From Candidatus Flexicrinis proximus (GTDB taxonomy: Bacteria > Chloroflexota > Anaerolineae > Aggregatilineales > Phototrophicaceae): 64,000 nt of DNA. Position numbers and translations under genes: made by a program. A model generated the notes under the pieces. The model had not been told where the DNA came from and did no database searches. It was given only the letters and a program-made list of their open reading frames with translations. The DNA lies in contig JADJQF010000002.1 in the NCBI GenBank assembly GCA_016712885.1, positions 1-64,000 on the forward strand, written 5' to 3'. Shown piece by piece: positions 56,179-64,000 of this stretch; position 1 is the stretch's first letter; every line of letters starts with the position of its first letter.

Positions 56179-57783
56179 TTACGGGGTGCGGACATACACA
56201 ACGACGGTGTTGCTCGTTCCGCTGTCGCCATCAGTCAGAGTGAACGACACGCTTGAGATGTCGCCACTGACGTGAGTGGTATCGTTGGTGAACTGCACGG
56301 CTTTCATCACCGCGCTGACGGCTTCCGGCGTGGCGTCTGCGTCGAAAGTGACGGTCAGTGGCGTAGCCGCCGTACCGCCCGCCTTCACGCCCACAACCGT
56401 GCCGTTGTAGGAGACGTTGTTGGTAGCGACCGTGACGAGGCCGGAGTTCACAACGTCGAGGCCATCTGCAGTGACGGCATCGCCGCCCTTCGTCACCGTA
56501 AGAACGCCAGTGTCGAGATTGGCCGAGTCGTTGTCTGCGACCATGCCGGACGGGGCAACCAGGATGCTGCTTGCCGCAGGGGTCGAGATGTCGGTGTTGG
56601 CAACGTACAGGAACGGCGGGATGTTCGGCCCGGTGTTCGTGTAGGTGGCGTGGTTCTCGATCACGAAGTCGATGTAACTATTCGTGTCGTCGTCCATCAC
56701 CGTGCCGATGAAGGGGACCATCACGATGTCCCCCGGCCCGAGACGGATGCCGTTCGGATCTACTTCCCACGCGACCTTGTTGGCGATGATCCGCAGCTTG
56801 TACTTCTGTGCGGGACTACTGCCGGCGATGTTGTCGAGCGACTCGATCAACACCTCGAACGCCTTGACCGCGCCTGCGGTGCTGGTGATGTACGGGTTCG
56901 CATCCCAGTCGTTGCTGGTCGGGCTGCCACCGTTTAGCACCTTGCGGTACAGGTCCGGGTTGTCCCACTTCAGCACGAAGCGGATCGATGCGTCGCGGGT
57001 AAGCGCAACCACATCGTCGGGGTAGTACGAACCGAACACCATCTCCTGCTGCGGAGGGGTGAGGTTGTTACGCAGGTCGATGGTCGCGCCGACAATCGGC
57101 AGACGTTCCCCACCGATCAGGAACTTATTGGTGTTCCGGCCGCCGATGGCCGCACTGCCCTGCTGTTCGAACGAGGCATTGGCGAACGTCCAAGCATTCG
57201 TGGTTGCCTGCGAGTTGTACTTAGGACAGCGGCCTTGCAGGGACATCATCGCCGAGCCGAGACCAGCGCCGGGGATGTTGAGGCGGAGTGCGCCAACCTT
57301 GAGGTCGTAGCCTTCCTCGCCCCAAATCTTCGCAGCCGAGCTACCCGGCGTGGTCGCGCGAATAGCCATCCACGGCTGGTCGTAGCTGACCGGCGAGAAC
57401 TTGAACAGGTGGGTGTTCACGCCGGCGATGGCGGTTCCGGCTACGTCCGTTGCCACCGTGCCGAGTGTCGGATGCCATACGGCATCCTCAGTCGTGGTGA
57501 CTTCGCCGAGCGCGGCGCGCAAGATCCAGCCGAGCGACTCTTCTAGGCGCGGGATGAACTCCACATCGCCCTGAACGAATACGCCCGACTTATATGCACC
57601 CGTAGGGGTAATCTTTCCACCCAGTTCGAGCGGAAAGATTTCCTGAATCTGCTTGGTGCCGATGGAGACGGCGGTGGCGCGCATCTTGTAGAACGAATAC
57701 GCGCTGCTGGAAAAGGTGCTATCGCCGATCTTGCCCTTCTGAGGCGCGATAGCGAACAGCCCTGCCTGACTCGGAACACTCAT
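56179..57783 (-). CDS. major tail tube protein with C-terminal Ig/cadherin-like domain
   Basis: The 534-residue product has a tube-like N-terminal part (residues about 1-390; KIGDSTFSSSAYSFYKM, LELGGKITPTGAYKSGVF). An extra beta-sandwich follows (about 395-534; GVLTVTKGGDAVTADGLDV, SVSFTLTDGDSGTSN), as in tail tubes decorated with Ig-like or cadherin-like domains. Position between the completion protein and chaperones supports the assignment. The outer domain may bind carbohydrates on the host surface. Confidence 0.75.
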   Translation of the reverse strand: MSVPSQAGLFAIAPQKGKIGDSTFSSSAYSFYKMRATAVSIGTKQIQEIFPLELGGKITPTGAYKSGVFVQGDVEFIPRLEESLGWILRAALGEVTTTEDAVWHPTLGTVATDVAGTAIAGVNTHLFKFSPVSYDQPWMAIRATTPGSSAAKIWGEEGYDLKVGALRLNIPGAGLGSAMMSLQGRCPKYNSQATTNAWTFANASFEQQGSAAIGGRNTNKFLIGGERLPIVGATIDLRNNLTPPQQEMVFGSYYPDDVVALTRDASIRFVLKWDNPDLYRKVLNGGSPTSNDWDANPYITSTAGAVKAFEVLIESLDNIAGSSPAQKYKLRIIANKVAWEVDPNGIRLGPGDIVMVPFIGTVMDDDTNSYIDFVIENHATYTNTGPNIPPFLYVANTDISTPAASSILVAPSGMVADNDSANLDTGVLTVTKGGDAVTADGLDVVNSGLVTVATNNVSYNGTVVGVKAGGTAATPLTVTFDADATPEAVSAVMKAVQFTNDTTHVSGDISSVSFTLTDGDSGTSNTVVVYVRTP

Positions 57784-57802
57784 GGTGTGCTCTCCCTAAA
57801 CG

Positions 57803-58321
57803 TTAGGGCCCCCACGTCAGAACTCGAACTTTCTGTTCGCCCTTCCATAGCCACTGCTTGCCACCGCCCGACGAGACGAGGTGATGCTCGTTGGGTTCGA
57901 CGAAAACAGCGGTTTCCTCGAAGTCGTCCGTCAGCCCCTCCATAGGGACAGAGCGGAGCGCGTGTTTGAGGCGGGAGAGAAGGACGTAGGCTTTTTCGCG
58001 GGCGTCGTCACGTTCATGGGAGCGGAAGTGGAATGACATTTCGATTACGTAGTGCAGGAAGTAGTGCCGGCCACCGCCTATTTCGTAGACGGGTGCTGCG
58101 ATTGTCCCGGCGTCCTGCGTCCGGTCGGACAAGGTATGGGGCGTAGACTTGTCTTCGCCTCGGATGAGGACCTGGAAGCCGGTGTCAGGCCCACGGTTGG
58201 CCTCTTGCTGCTTTCCCTCGCGAATGACATCCACCTTGAGGTCGGTCGGTATATCATGTAGTTGTACGGTGAGGTGTTCAACGATGCGGTCGGGGAGCAG
58301 GTTGTAGAGCGAGGTTTCCAT
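57803..58321 (-). CDS. tail completion/neck protein
   Basis: The 172-residue protein starts at an ATG overlapping the adaptor stop. The mixed alpha/beta pattern (ADLTVQLHDIP-like N-terminus, RHYFLHYVIEMSFHF strand, a helix with VLLSRLKHALRS) resembles minor tail or tail-terminator proteins that join head and tail. Assignment is mainly by gene order. Confidence 0.55.
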   Translation of the reverse strand: METSLYNLLPDRIVEHLTVQLHDIPTDLKVDVIREGKQQEANRGPDTGFQVLIRGEDKSTPHTLSDRTQDAGTIAAPVYEIGGGRHYFLHYVIEMSFHFRSHERDDAREKAYVLLSRLKHALRSVPMEGLTDDFEETAVFVEPNEHHLVSSGGGKQWLWKGEQKVRVLTWGP

Positions 58322-59025
58322 TACGAGGGTTCTCTGAAGGCGTTCAGCCGGTCTTGCTGCGGGTGACGCAGCAGTTCACGCTCGTACATCTTCACGAGGT
58401 GCTCCTGCTGCTTGCGGAGGGAATTCACCTCGGGCTGGCCGAGGTCCTGCTTATCCTTCCACCGCGCCAGCCCTGCCTCATCGGTCGCCGCCGAGCCGAG
58501 CGCATACGCGCCGGTCAGGTATGCCACCGCCATCCGCGACCACTGTGGGATGGGGATGACGTCATCATCGTCGGCAGGGATCGGGTAGTAGGCGAAGTAG
58601 CGCAGGTAGATGGCATCGCTCTCTTCCATGCCTGCGACCACGTTGAGCGTGTCGTCGGGCCAGCGGAAGTAAGCGGGGTTCGCGTGGAAGCGATGCAGGC
58701 CGGGAGTGTAAGGCGCAGGGTTAAGGTAGTACGCGGAACCATTCCGAACGATGTAGACCAGACCGGACTGTTCGATGTTGTCGAACACATCGTCGGGCAA
58801 CGCGAACGCCCGGTCTGCTGTCATGTCATACATCGTATCTGGCGCGGTCTTGACGACATCGGACGACCAAAAGGTTGTCTTCGGCAGCGCGGTGTGGGCG
58901 CAAAACGCATTCAGCGCCCACTCCACGGCATCAAGCAACTGTTCGTCGCTGAAGTTGTCCCCCGCATCGTCGTACAGCACCGACCGACGAACCTGTGCCC
59001 GGAAGTCAGACCACACCAGCGCCAT
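58321..59025 (-). CDS. head-tail adaptor protein
   Basis: The ATG overlaps the capsid stop (TAATG). The 234-residue product begins with the helical adaptor pattern (WSDFRAQVRRSVLYDD, SDEQLLDAVEWALNAFCAHT), then a beta-rich insertion and a C-terminal helix with a charged tail. It fits the gp6-like adaptor family that docks under the portal. Confidence 0.7.
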   Translation of the reverse strand: MALVWSDFRAQVRRSVLYDDAGDNFSDEQLLDAVEWALNAFCAHTALPKTTFWSSDVVKTAPDTMYDMTADRAFALPDDVFDNIEQSGLVYIVRNGSAYYLNPAPYTPGLHRFHANPAYFRWPDDTLNVVAGMEESDAIYLRYFAYYPIPADDDDVIPIPQWSRMAVAYLTGAYALGSAATDEAGLARWKDKQDLGQPEVNSLRKQQEHLVKMYERELLRHPQQDRLNAFREPS

Positions 59026-60401
59026 TACTGAATGCTCAGTGCGCCGTATTCACGGGTCGAACCGGCAACGAAGGCCACTTCAAACGCCTTCTTGTTGAAC
59101 GGCTGCCAGCCCATGTAGGTCTGCCATGCCCAGTGGTGGTACATCTTGAGGTGGCCCATCGGCGGGGTGTATTCCAGCGTCGGGGGTTCCGAAACGCCCA
59201 TGACCACGCCATCCACGTCGGCGAGAAACGCCATCGAGTGAATATTGCGGCCCTTGGTCACCCAGCCGTAGACGCCTGCGCCAGTCAGGTCGGTGTCGAA
59301 CGCTTCGAGGATCGGCTCGGAGAAGGTCAGGGTTGTGCCGGTCTTCGCCACGACGCGACGGTCGTGTGCCTTACCGTCGCGGTAGTCCACCCCATCGATA
59401 ACGCCGAAGTCGCTGGTGCGGATCGAGTGGATGGTGACCACGTCGTTGATCTCGATGTCGGTGGTATCAGCGACCTCGATGTAGTGCTTGGCCGCAGCCT
59501 GACCGACATACTCGATACGATCCACCGCAGTAGTACTCGGGTTCGGTGCGCCGTCGTGCGCGGCAATCGGGGCGGTCACGGCGGTTTGCGCGATCTTCGC
59601 GCCGGTATTGCGCAGCAGTGCGTCGTTGGACTCAACGAAGCGGATGCCGTAAAACGTCCCGATCTCGCCGTTGAGGATAACCGCAGGGTTGGCGTAGCGG
59701 TTGACTTCGATGAACGTGTCGTGACGGTTGGCCGTATCGAGCTCGTTCTGCAGGTCGAACACGACGCCGGGGGTCGTGACGCAGACCACCGAAGGGGTGT
59801 AGCCGTTCTTCGTCGGATCGACGAAGCCCTTCGTGTCGCGGCCTTTCAGGCCGAGGCGGATGGCCTTGAGGATGGCGACCTTCGCCGTCATGCTGGTGGT
59901 GACACCGGAGAAGTTGGTCGCCGAACCGTCGCCGTAGTAGGCGATGGGGCTGGACAGGAAGGCGTTGCGCGCCACCTTGTCCAGAACGCGAGTCATCATT
60001 CCGCCGAGGGCAGACTGGATGATGCGCTCAAGACCGGCCACGTTGTCCTTCTGCCAGTAGCTCACGCGATCATCGTAGAGATTCAGCGAGAGCAGGTTGC
60101 CGTAGCGCTGGAAGCGGATACGACGCTCGAAGCTGTCCATGTTCGACGTGTCCAGGTTGTCCTGACGGAACCCGATGGGGTCGAAGTTCGCGTGGGGCTG
60201 GATCAGCGAGGTGATGCGCATCTCTTCGGCACGGGGGCCGTTGTGGTTGAAGGCGGTCGAGACGAACGAGTTGTAGATGCTCTCTCGCTCGTAGACCTCG
60301 TAGAGCGACGGGATATACCACGGACTGCGCTCTTTGCTGGCGATCGCTTCCCAGGGGTTCTGAGAAAGCTGCGCGCTGTAATCGTTAAACGGGGCGGGCA
60401 T
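59025..60401 (-). CDS. major capsid protein (HK97-like, N4 gp56-type)
   Basis: ATG 60401 follows AAAGGAG. The 458 residues show the N4-gp56-like layout: an N-arm (YSAQLSQNPWEAIASK), a long helix region with RAEEMRITSLIQPHANFDP, a SYWQKDNVAGLERIIQSALGG spine helix, and a P-domain with VVCVTTPGVVFDLQNELD. An inserted strand region (HYIEVADTTDIEINDVVTIH) looks like a decoration domain. It lies after the scaffold gene, as expected. Confidence 0.8.
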   Translation of the reverse strand: MPAPFNDYSAQLSQNPWEAIASKERSPWYIPSLYEVYERESIYNSFVSTAFNHNGPRAEEMRITSLIQPHANFDPIGFRQDNLDTSNMDSFERRIRFQRYGNLLSLNLYDDRVSYWQKDNVAGLERIIQSALGGMMTRVLDKVARNAFLSSPIAYYGDGSATNFSGVTTSMTAKVAILKAIRLGLKGRDTKGFVDPTKNGYTPSVVCVTTPGVVFDLQNELDTANRHDTFIEVNRYANPAVILNGEIGTFYGIRFVESNDALLRNTGAKIAQTAVTAPIAAHDGAPNPSTTAVDRIEYVGQAAAKHYIEVADTTDIEINDVVTIHSIRTSDFGVIDGVDYRDGKAHDRRVVAKTGTTLTFSEPILEAFDTDLTGAGVYGWVTKGRNIHSMAFLADVDGVVMGVSEPPTLEYTPPMGHLKMYHHWAWQTYMGWQPFNKKAFEVAFVAGSTREYGALSIQ

Positions 60402-60413
60402 GGTTCTGCTCCT

Positions 60414-60623
60414 TTAGAGGCTGAACTCGATGCACCGCACATGCGCCAGTGGGATGATCCATGTCAGATGGTCGCGGTAGACCTTGAGGTAGGTCGGGGC
60501 TTCTTTGGGCAGGAACTCGGTCTTGAGTCGCGGCCCGGTGATGATGAGGTCGGGGGTCGTCTGTGCTTGTGCGCTGCCGATGTAGGTAATGGTGATCTTG
60601 TGATCGCGTACTTCGGGGGTCAT
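60414..60623 (-). CDS. small head protein, 69 aa
   Basis: This small beta-strand protein (KITITYIGSAQAQTTPDLII, HLTWIIPLAHVRCIEFSL) lies between the scaffold and capsid genes. A minor head or decoration role is a guess from position; no family recognised. Confidence 0.55.
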   Translation of the reverse strand: MTPEVRDHKITITYIGSAQAQTTPDLIITGPRLKTEFLPKEAPTYLKVYRDHLTWIIPLAHVRCIEFSL

Positions 60624-60632
60624 GTGGCGGGG

Positions 60633-61370
60633 TTATCCGAGGTGAGAGTTACTTCCGATCAGCGTCATGAACCGCTGTTTATTGGCCGCGTAATCCGGGT
60701 GTCGCTGAATCCCGCGCTGCATGAGCCAGCCTTGCAACTGGTCAACCGTCTCTAACGATCCGGTCTGCGTGGGGGCGGGCGATGTCGCAGGCGTTTGCGG
60801 CGAAGCCCCAGTGAGCGCAGTCTGCAAGTTGCTCATGGTTTGCGCGCCGAGTGCTGCGGCAGCGGCCTTCAGGCGGGTGTTGAGGGTTTCATCCTCAAGC
60901 CCGATCAACCCGTCGAGCAGTCCGGTATCGCGCAGCTTTAACAGCGGCTGGAATTCCGGCGTCCCCGCGATGGTGTTGAACAGCTTTTCACGCTTGTCCA
61001 CCATCGAGAGCTTGGTCTGGAAGTCCGTGACCTGCTGTTGCAGTGCGCCGAACTCCTGCTCGCGGGTATTGAGCCTGGCCTGTAATTCAGTGAGCACCGT
61101 CTCGCGGCGCTTAACTTCGCCAGCCGCTTCGTTCTGCAAGGCGAGGAAGCGCTGTTGCAGGTCGGTCGCAGTGGCCCGGCTTCCGTCCAGATCGGCTTTC
61201 AGCTTGTCGCGCTCGGACACGACGCCGTCACGCTCTGCGCGAAGCCGGTTGTACTCGGCCTGCAAGCCTTTGAACCGCGCTTCGTAGCTGTCACCGCTCT
61301 GGCTGTTGTTCTGTTCGGGCGAGGCGCTCGGTGGTGCCGGGGTCGGCGCTGTCGTCTGAAGGAACTCCAT
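60633..61370 (-). CDS. scaffolding protein
   Basis: ATG 61370 follows AGGAG. The 245 residues have a proline-rich start, a coiled coil at about 30-125 (NRLRAERDGVVSERDKLKAD and similar), a helical middle and a C-terminal domain that ends in HPDYAANKQRFMTLIG. This layout, between portal and capsid genes, is typical of capsid scaffolds that bind coat protein through the C-terminus. Confidence 0.75.
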   Translation of the reverse strand: MEFLQTTAPTPAPPSASPEQNNSQSGDSYEARFKGLQAEYNRLRAERDGVVSERDKLKADLDGSRATATDLQQRFLALQNEAAGEVKRRETVLTELQARLNTREQEFGALQQQVTDFQTKLSMVDKREKLFNTIAGTPEFQPLLKLRDTGLLDGLIGLEDETLNTRLKAAAAALGAQTMSNLQTALTGASPQTPATSPAPTQTGSLETVDQLQGWLMQRGIQRHPDYAANKQRFMTLIGSNSHLG

Positions 61371-62957
61371 ATTGATTTACTCCTGTGGATTTGGGGGTCG
61401 TGGCCGCTTGATCCTCGCGGATGTAGGTCAGTTCGGTGTCAATGTCTTCCACGTCGGACTGGCTTTCGACCGCACGACGGGTAGACATCGAGCCGTTTGT
61501 CTTGAGTGCTACGATCCGGTTGGTCTCTTGTTCCTGGTTCTTGGGCAAGAACGGGTTCCACTGCGTCCATAGGCGGAACCGCTTGCGAAAATCGGGAGCC
61601 ACCTTGGGTCCCGGTAACGCCACTGGGAGGCGACTGAGCATGAGCAGGGCAATGCTGTTCAGCCGGCTGATGCCGGTTGACCACAGATCGCGCTGCGCTC
61701 GGGCTGCGGTAACGGTCGGCCACATGCGCTGATCGAGCGTTTCGCCCGACCGCTGTGAGCCCTCGTCGATGCCGAAGGCAATCGGCGTGATCTGCCCTTC
61801 GCGTTCCATCTCGCTACGCACTTCGTTGTTGAAATGCGTCATTTCCGGCGAGAACTTGGGCGGGTCCTGCGGGGTAAGTTCGGGCGGGTTCTTCGACGCC
61901 GGATTGTCGCTGCCGATGTCGATGTACCGCTGACCGTTTTCCAGCTGTTTGAAGTTGATGCCACGGGTGATGTTGCGGCCTACCCATACGCGATGCGTAT
62001 TCTCGCTGATGGCATCGCCGACGTCTGCGAGGCGGGCGTTGAGCTCCTTCATCATGCCGAGGATGTCGGATACGATGCTGTTGCCGTAGAACTCGCCCGA
62101 CCGTTCGCGGGGGATATACACAACCGGAACCATTCCGAAGGGGTTGACCTGGTTGTTATACGAGATCGATACCTTGCTGCCGTCGTCCGTAAAGTACGTG
62201 GCCGTCAGGGGCTTGTCGTCGATCCAGATGGAATAGCTTTCCCTCGTCCAGTGTTCCACGTAGGTGACGAAGGTCTTTTTCCCCTGCGATTGCTTGTGGC
62301 CGAGCTCGCGCTCCGCAGCAATCGGCGTCATACGGTAACTGATCCAGACTTCCAGCAGGTCCCACGGATCATCCGCCCATACCGGCAGCACGAAGTCTGC
62401 CTTGAGCGGGACGACGGTCAGCGGCACGACGATATCGTTGCGCCACGGCTGGTACTTGATCTGGAAGTACGTGCCGCCGAGATACTGGGAGTTCAGACCC
62501 GACTCGCGCATGATCGCGCGGTCGTTCGACTGCACCCACATCTGCTCAAGCAGCCGCTCGTAGTAAGCCGCTTCTTTACGGTCTTCCTCACTCGCCTTGT
62601 CTTCCCAAAAGGCCAGCGGCTTGACGCGGCTGCGGATGATCGGGTTGGGATCATCCTTCGTTTCGCCCCACAGCATATTGTTGTGGATGCGCGCATACGA
62701 CCGGATGGTGTTGATCTTGAGGGGTAGCGATAGATCGGATCGCCGTCGCTGTCCTTTCCCGTCTCCTCTTCCAGGCCGCGACCGTTCCACCACCACCACG
62801 CCCACGCCAAACGAACCTGCGCCTCGACCCACTGTGTCGTGGGGAAGCCTTGCGGGAATGAGGTGGCGTTGAGTCGCAGCAGACTGCCGAGCTGCATGGG
62901 GTTCAGTTTTTCCCTGATACCCGGCAGCACCTCGTCGAGGAAGCCAGTGTATGACAT
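61291..62957 (-). CDS. portal protein, frame-disrupted
   Basis: The gene starts at ATG 62957 (SYTGFLDEVLPGIREKLNP). The first about 78 codons continue in another frame after the G4 run at 62721-62724; one added base restores YRYP-LKINTIRSYARIHNN. The reconstructed protein of about 550 residues has the portal wing and stem pattern (SDILGMMKELNARLADVGDAI, an RMWPTVTAARAQRDLWSTGI helix). The present end at 61291 overlaps the scaffold start by 80 bases. One C fewer in the run at 61389-61393 would end it neatly at a TAA before the scaffold ATG. It forms the dodecameric DNA gate at one capsid vertex. Confidence 0.75.
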
Positions 62958-63127
62958 GGGGGCCTTCGGGGGTTGGCGGACGGGCTGCGGATATCAAACC
63001 CGACAGCCCATACAGCCAACGTTCAAAAAGGGGGGTGGTGACACACACAGGCCGGGGAAGCCCGTGACTCGCCGGGGAAGCGAGAGAGTACACTTTAATG
63101 GTACGATTGTTCACTTGCGTTTGTCAA
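62958..63127. other. gap between portal and upstream small gene
   Basis: No gene is seen. It contains two GCCGGGGAAG direct repeats (about 63041 and 63072) and TGTTCA at 63108-63113 with a degenerate GTACAC partner at 63088-63093, related to the early operators but with different spacing. A late promoter here is possible. Confidence 0.35.
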
Positions 63128-63385
63128 CTAGCGGTTTCTGCGCGGATAGCGGGTGCTGCGCTCGAACGCCGTACCGTTCACGATCACTGGCATCCCCTGT
63201 CGGAGCCGATAGGCCGCCATGCGCGCATAGAGCCGGTAGCCCATGTGCATGATAGCGCCGGTCATAGCCTTCGCTATCCGATAGCGATAGCTGAATAGCA
63301 CCCGGCGGATCGTGAATAGCGATAGCGACAGCCGCGCCTTGAATACCATCCAGCGCGCGGCGAGTTTGAGACGGGGCATGATCAT
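63128..63385 (-). CDS. small basic protein between terminase and portal
   Basis: The ATG at 63385 overlaps the terminase stop (ATGA). The 85-residue product is strongly basic (VFKARLSLSLFTIRRVLF, YRYRIAKAMTG) and might bind DNA or sit at a membrane. Much of the gene is made of GATAGC-type repeats read on the minus strand, so the reading may be a by-product of the DNA repeats. Function unknown. Confidence 0.45.
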   Translation of the reverse strand: MIMPRLKLAARWMVFKARLSLSLFTIRRVLFSYRYRIAKAMTGAIMHMGYRLYARMAAYRLRQGMPVIVNGTAFERSTRYPRRNR

Positions 63386-63413
63386 CTTCTTTTGCGTATA
63401 GGACGCGAATAGC
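63146..63413. repeat. GATAGC/GCTATC cluster beside the terminase gene
   Basis: Ten copies of ATAGC or GCTAT occur in 268 bases, with a tight run at 63272-63298. It matches the word enriched in the primase gene (5487-6019). A packaging or replication signal would fit the place next to the terminase, but this is inference. Confidence 0.5.
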
Positions 63414-64000
63414 GCCCTTCGATTTCAGGTTCTTTGTCGCCGGCGTCGGCTTCTTCCATCCAATTGAACAACCGCTGCAACCACCAGGCGGCCATGCAGA
63501 ACGCCATTGTGATGTCTTGCCGCAAGTTGCTAGGTTCAGGATAGTCGTACCGGCTTAGCTGTTCCGTGATAGCGGTCAGCGCCTTCGGGATTTTGATTAG
63601 CGCATTTGAGGCGACGATCTTCCCTGCGTTGATGATCAGGAACTTGTTCTGTCCGCCGAGGTTGATCTTCTCGGCAAAGATGCCCGTCAGCATTGGCAGC
63701 CACTGGTCGTAGCCGCTCTGCCAGCCTGTCGCATCGAAGCCGTTGGTGTTATACGCCTTGTAGTAGGTCACGACACGGTGGTAGGTGGTGGCCCAGTTGT
63801 CGATGTCGCCGTGGCCGAACACCCAGTAGAAACCCACCACCTTGGCGGGTATGGGGTTCAGGCGGGTGCCGGGGAAGTCGGTGATGTCGAGCACGAGGAT
63901 CACGGCGCTGTCGCGCTTGGGCGGATTGCCTGTGCCCGGATCGGAGATGACCAGATATATGCGCCCGTCCTGCGGGGGCAGCGACCACTCGTGGATGCCG
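63382..64000 (-). CDS. terminase large subunit, C-terminal nuclease domain (partial)
   Basis: The frame is open to the right edge, so the ATPase half lies outside. The visible part has an RNase H-like nuclease pattern: VISDPGTGNPPKRDSAVI with the first Asp, NGFDATGWQSGYDQWLP with the second, and LRQDITMAFCMAAWW with the third. It cuts concatemeric phage DNA during packaging. It stands at the head of the leftward late operon. Confidence 0.8.
   Translation of the reverse strand, partial: GIHEWSLPPQDGRIYLVISDPGTGNPPKRDSAVILVLDITDFPGTRLNPIPAKVVGFYWVFGHGDIDNWATTYHRVVTYYKAYNTNGFDATGWQSGYDQWLPMLTGIFAEKINLGGQNKFLIINAGKIVASNALIKIPKALTAITEQLSRYDYPEPSNLRQDITMAFCMAAWWLQRLFNWMEEADAGDKEPEIEGRYSRPIRKRR

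Larger units (their letters stand above)
2595..62136. repeat. dispersed 11-bp word GGAATGGTTCC (twelve exact copies)
   Basis: Exact copies, either strand, start at 2595, 6101, 9841, 25076, 37597, 43053, 45313, 47279, 50583, 55362, 58735 and 62126. Single-mismatch copies are at 12931, 39812 and 50462. Flanks often extend it to CCGGAATGGTTCCGG. Copies in genes fall in several reading frames (GMVP, RNGS, PEWF, RNHS readings). All but 25076 lie in the phage backbone. Two form hairpins at gene ends (37597, 55362). Confidence 0.8.

Noticed and set aside
1..64000. tRNA, rRNA, riboswitch or integrase genes
   Set aside because: Looked for but none seen; the integrase is presumably beyond the right edge.

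Overview
The window looks like the left half or more of an integrated, tailed (siphovirus-like) prophage in a GC-rich bacterium. Its left flank is the 3' end of a chromosomal PHP-domain phosphoesterase gene (2-661). There are no tRNA or rRNA genes and no recognisable integrase. The terminase gene runs off the right edge, so the prophage continues beyond the window. The Rhs/PT-HINT content and overall style would fit Chloroflexota, but nothing here proves the host.

Layout. (1) 0.8-1.7 kb: junction zone with a leftward HTH gene, a candidate repressor, facing the early operon across an 18-bp operator-like palindrome. (2) 1.7-13.1 kb: rightward early operon of tightly overlapping genes: PD-(D/E)XK nuclease, winged-helix protein, Sak4-like ATPase, second PD-(D/E)XK nuclease, CHC2/Toprim primase, replication initiator-like protein, DnaB-like helicase, HNH nuclease, RecA-like recombinase, small unknowns and a four-TM protein, closed by a strong terminator. 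(3) 13.3-37.2 kb: leftward accessory block with two giant Rhs polymorphic toxins, each with a nearby immunity gene, two displaced toxin-tip cassettes with their own immunity genes, transposase scars and a tail-collar protein. (4) 37.6-64 kb: leftward late operon. In transcription order it holds terminase large subunit, a small protein, portal, scaffold, small protein, major capsid, adaptor, tail completion, tail tube, frameshifted tail chaperones, a 3318-aa tape-measure protein, tail-tip proteins and the lysis genes (coiled-coil membrane protein, LLH-type holin, C39-like peptidase, glycoside-hydrolase-like endolysin).

Working model. The early genes supply replication and recombination, and the late genes build a long flexible tail and lyse the cell. 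The Rhs block sits after the lysis genes, like a moron cargo region, and may arm the lysogen against competitors.

Most interesting signals: an 11-bp DNA word (GGAATGGTTCC) present twelve times exactly, in several reading frames and both orientations, and almost confined to the phage backbone; a possible DxDGD RNA-polymerase-like segment inside the tape-measure protein; GCTAT-dense stretches in the primase gene and next to the terminase gene; and a toxin-tip array whose joints each carry the same transposase fragment.

Caution: at least six genes appear broken by single-base length changes in G or C runs. This pattern suggests sequencing or assembly error more than biology, so those genes are annotated as probably intact.
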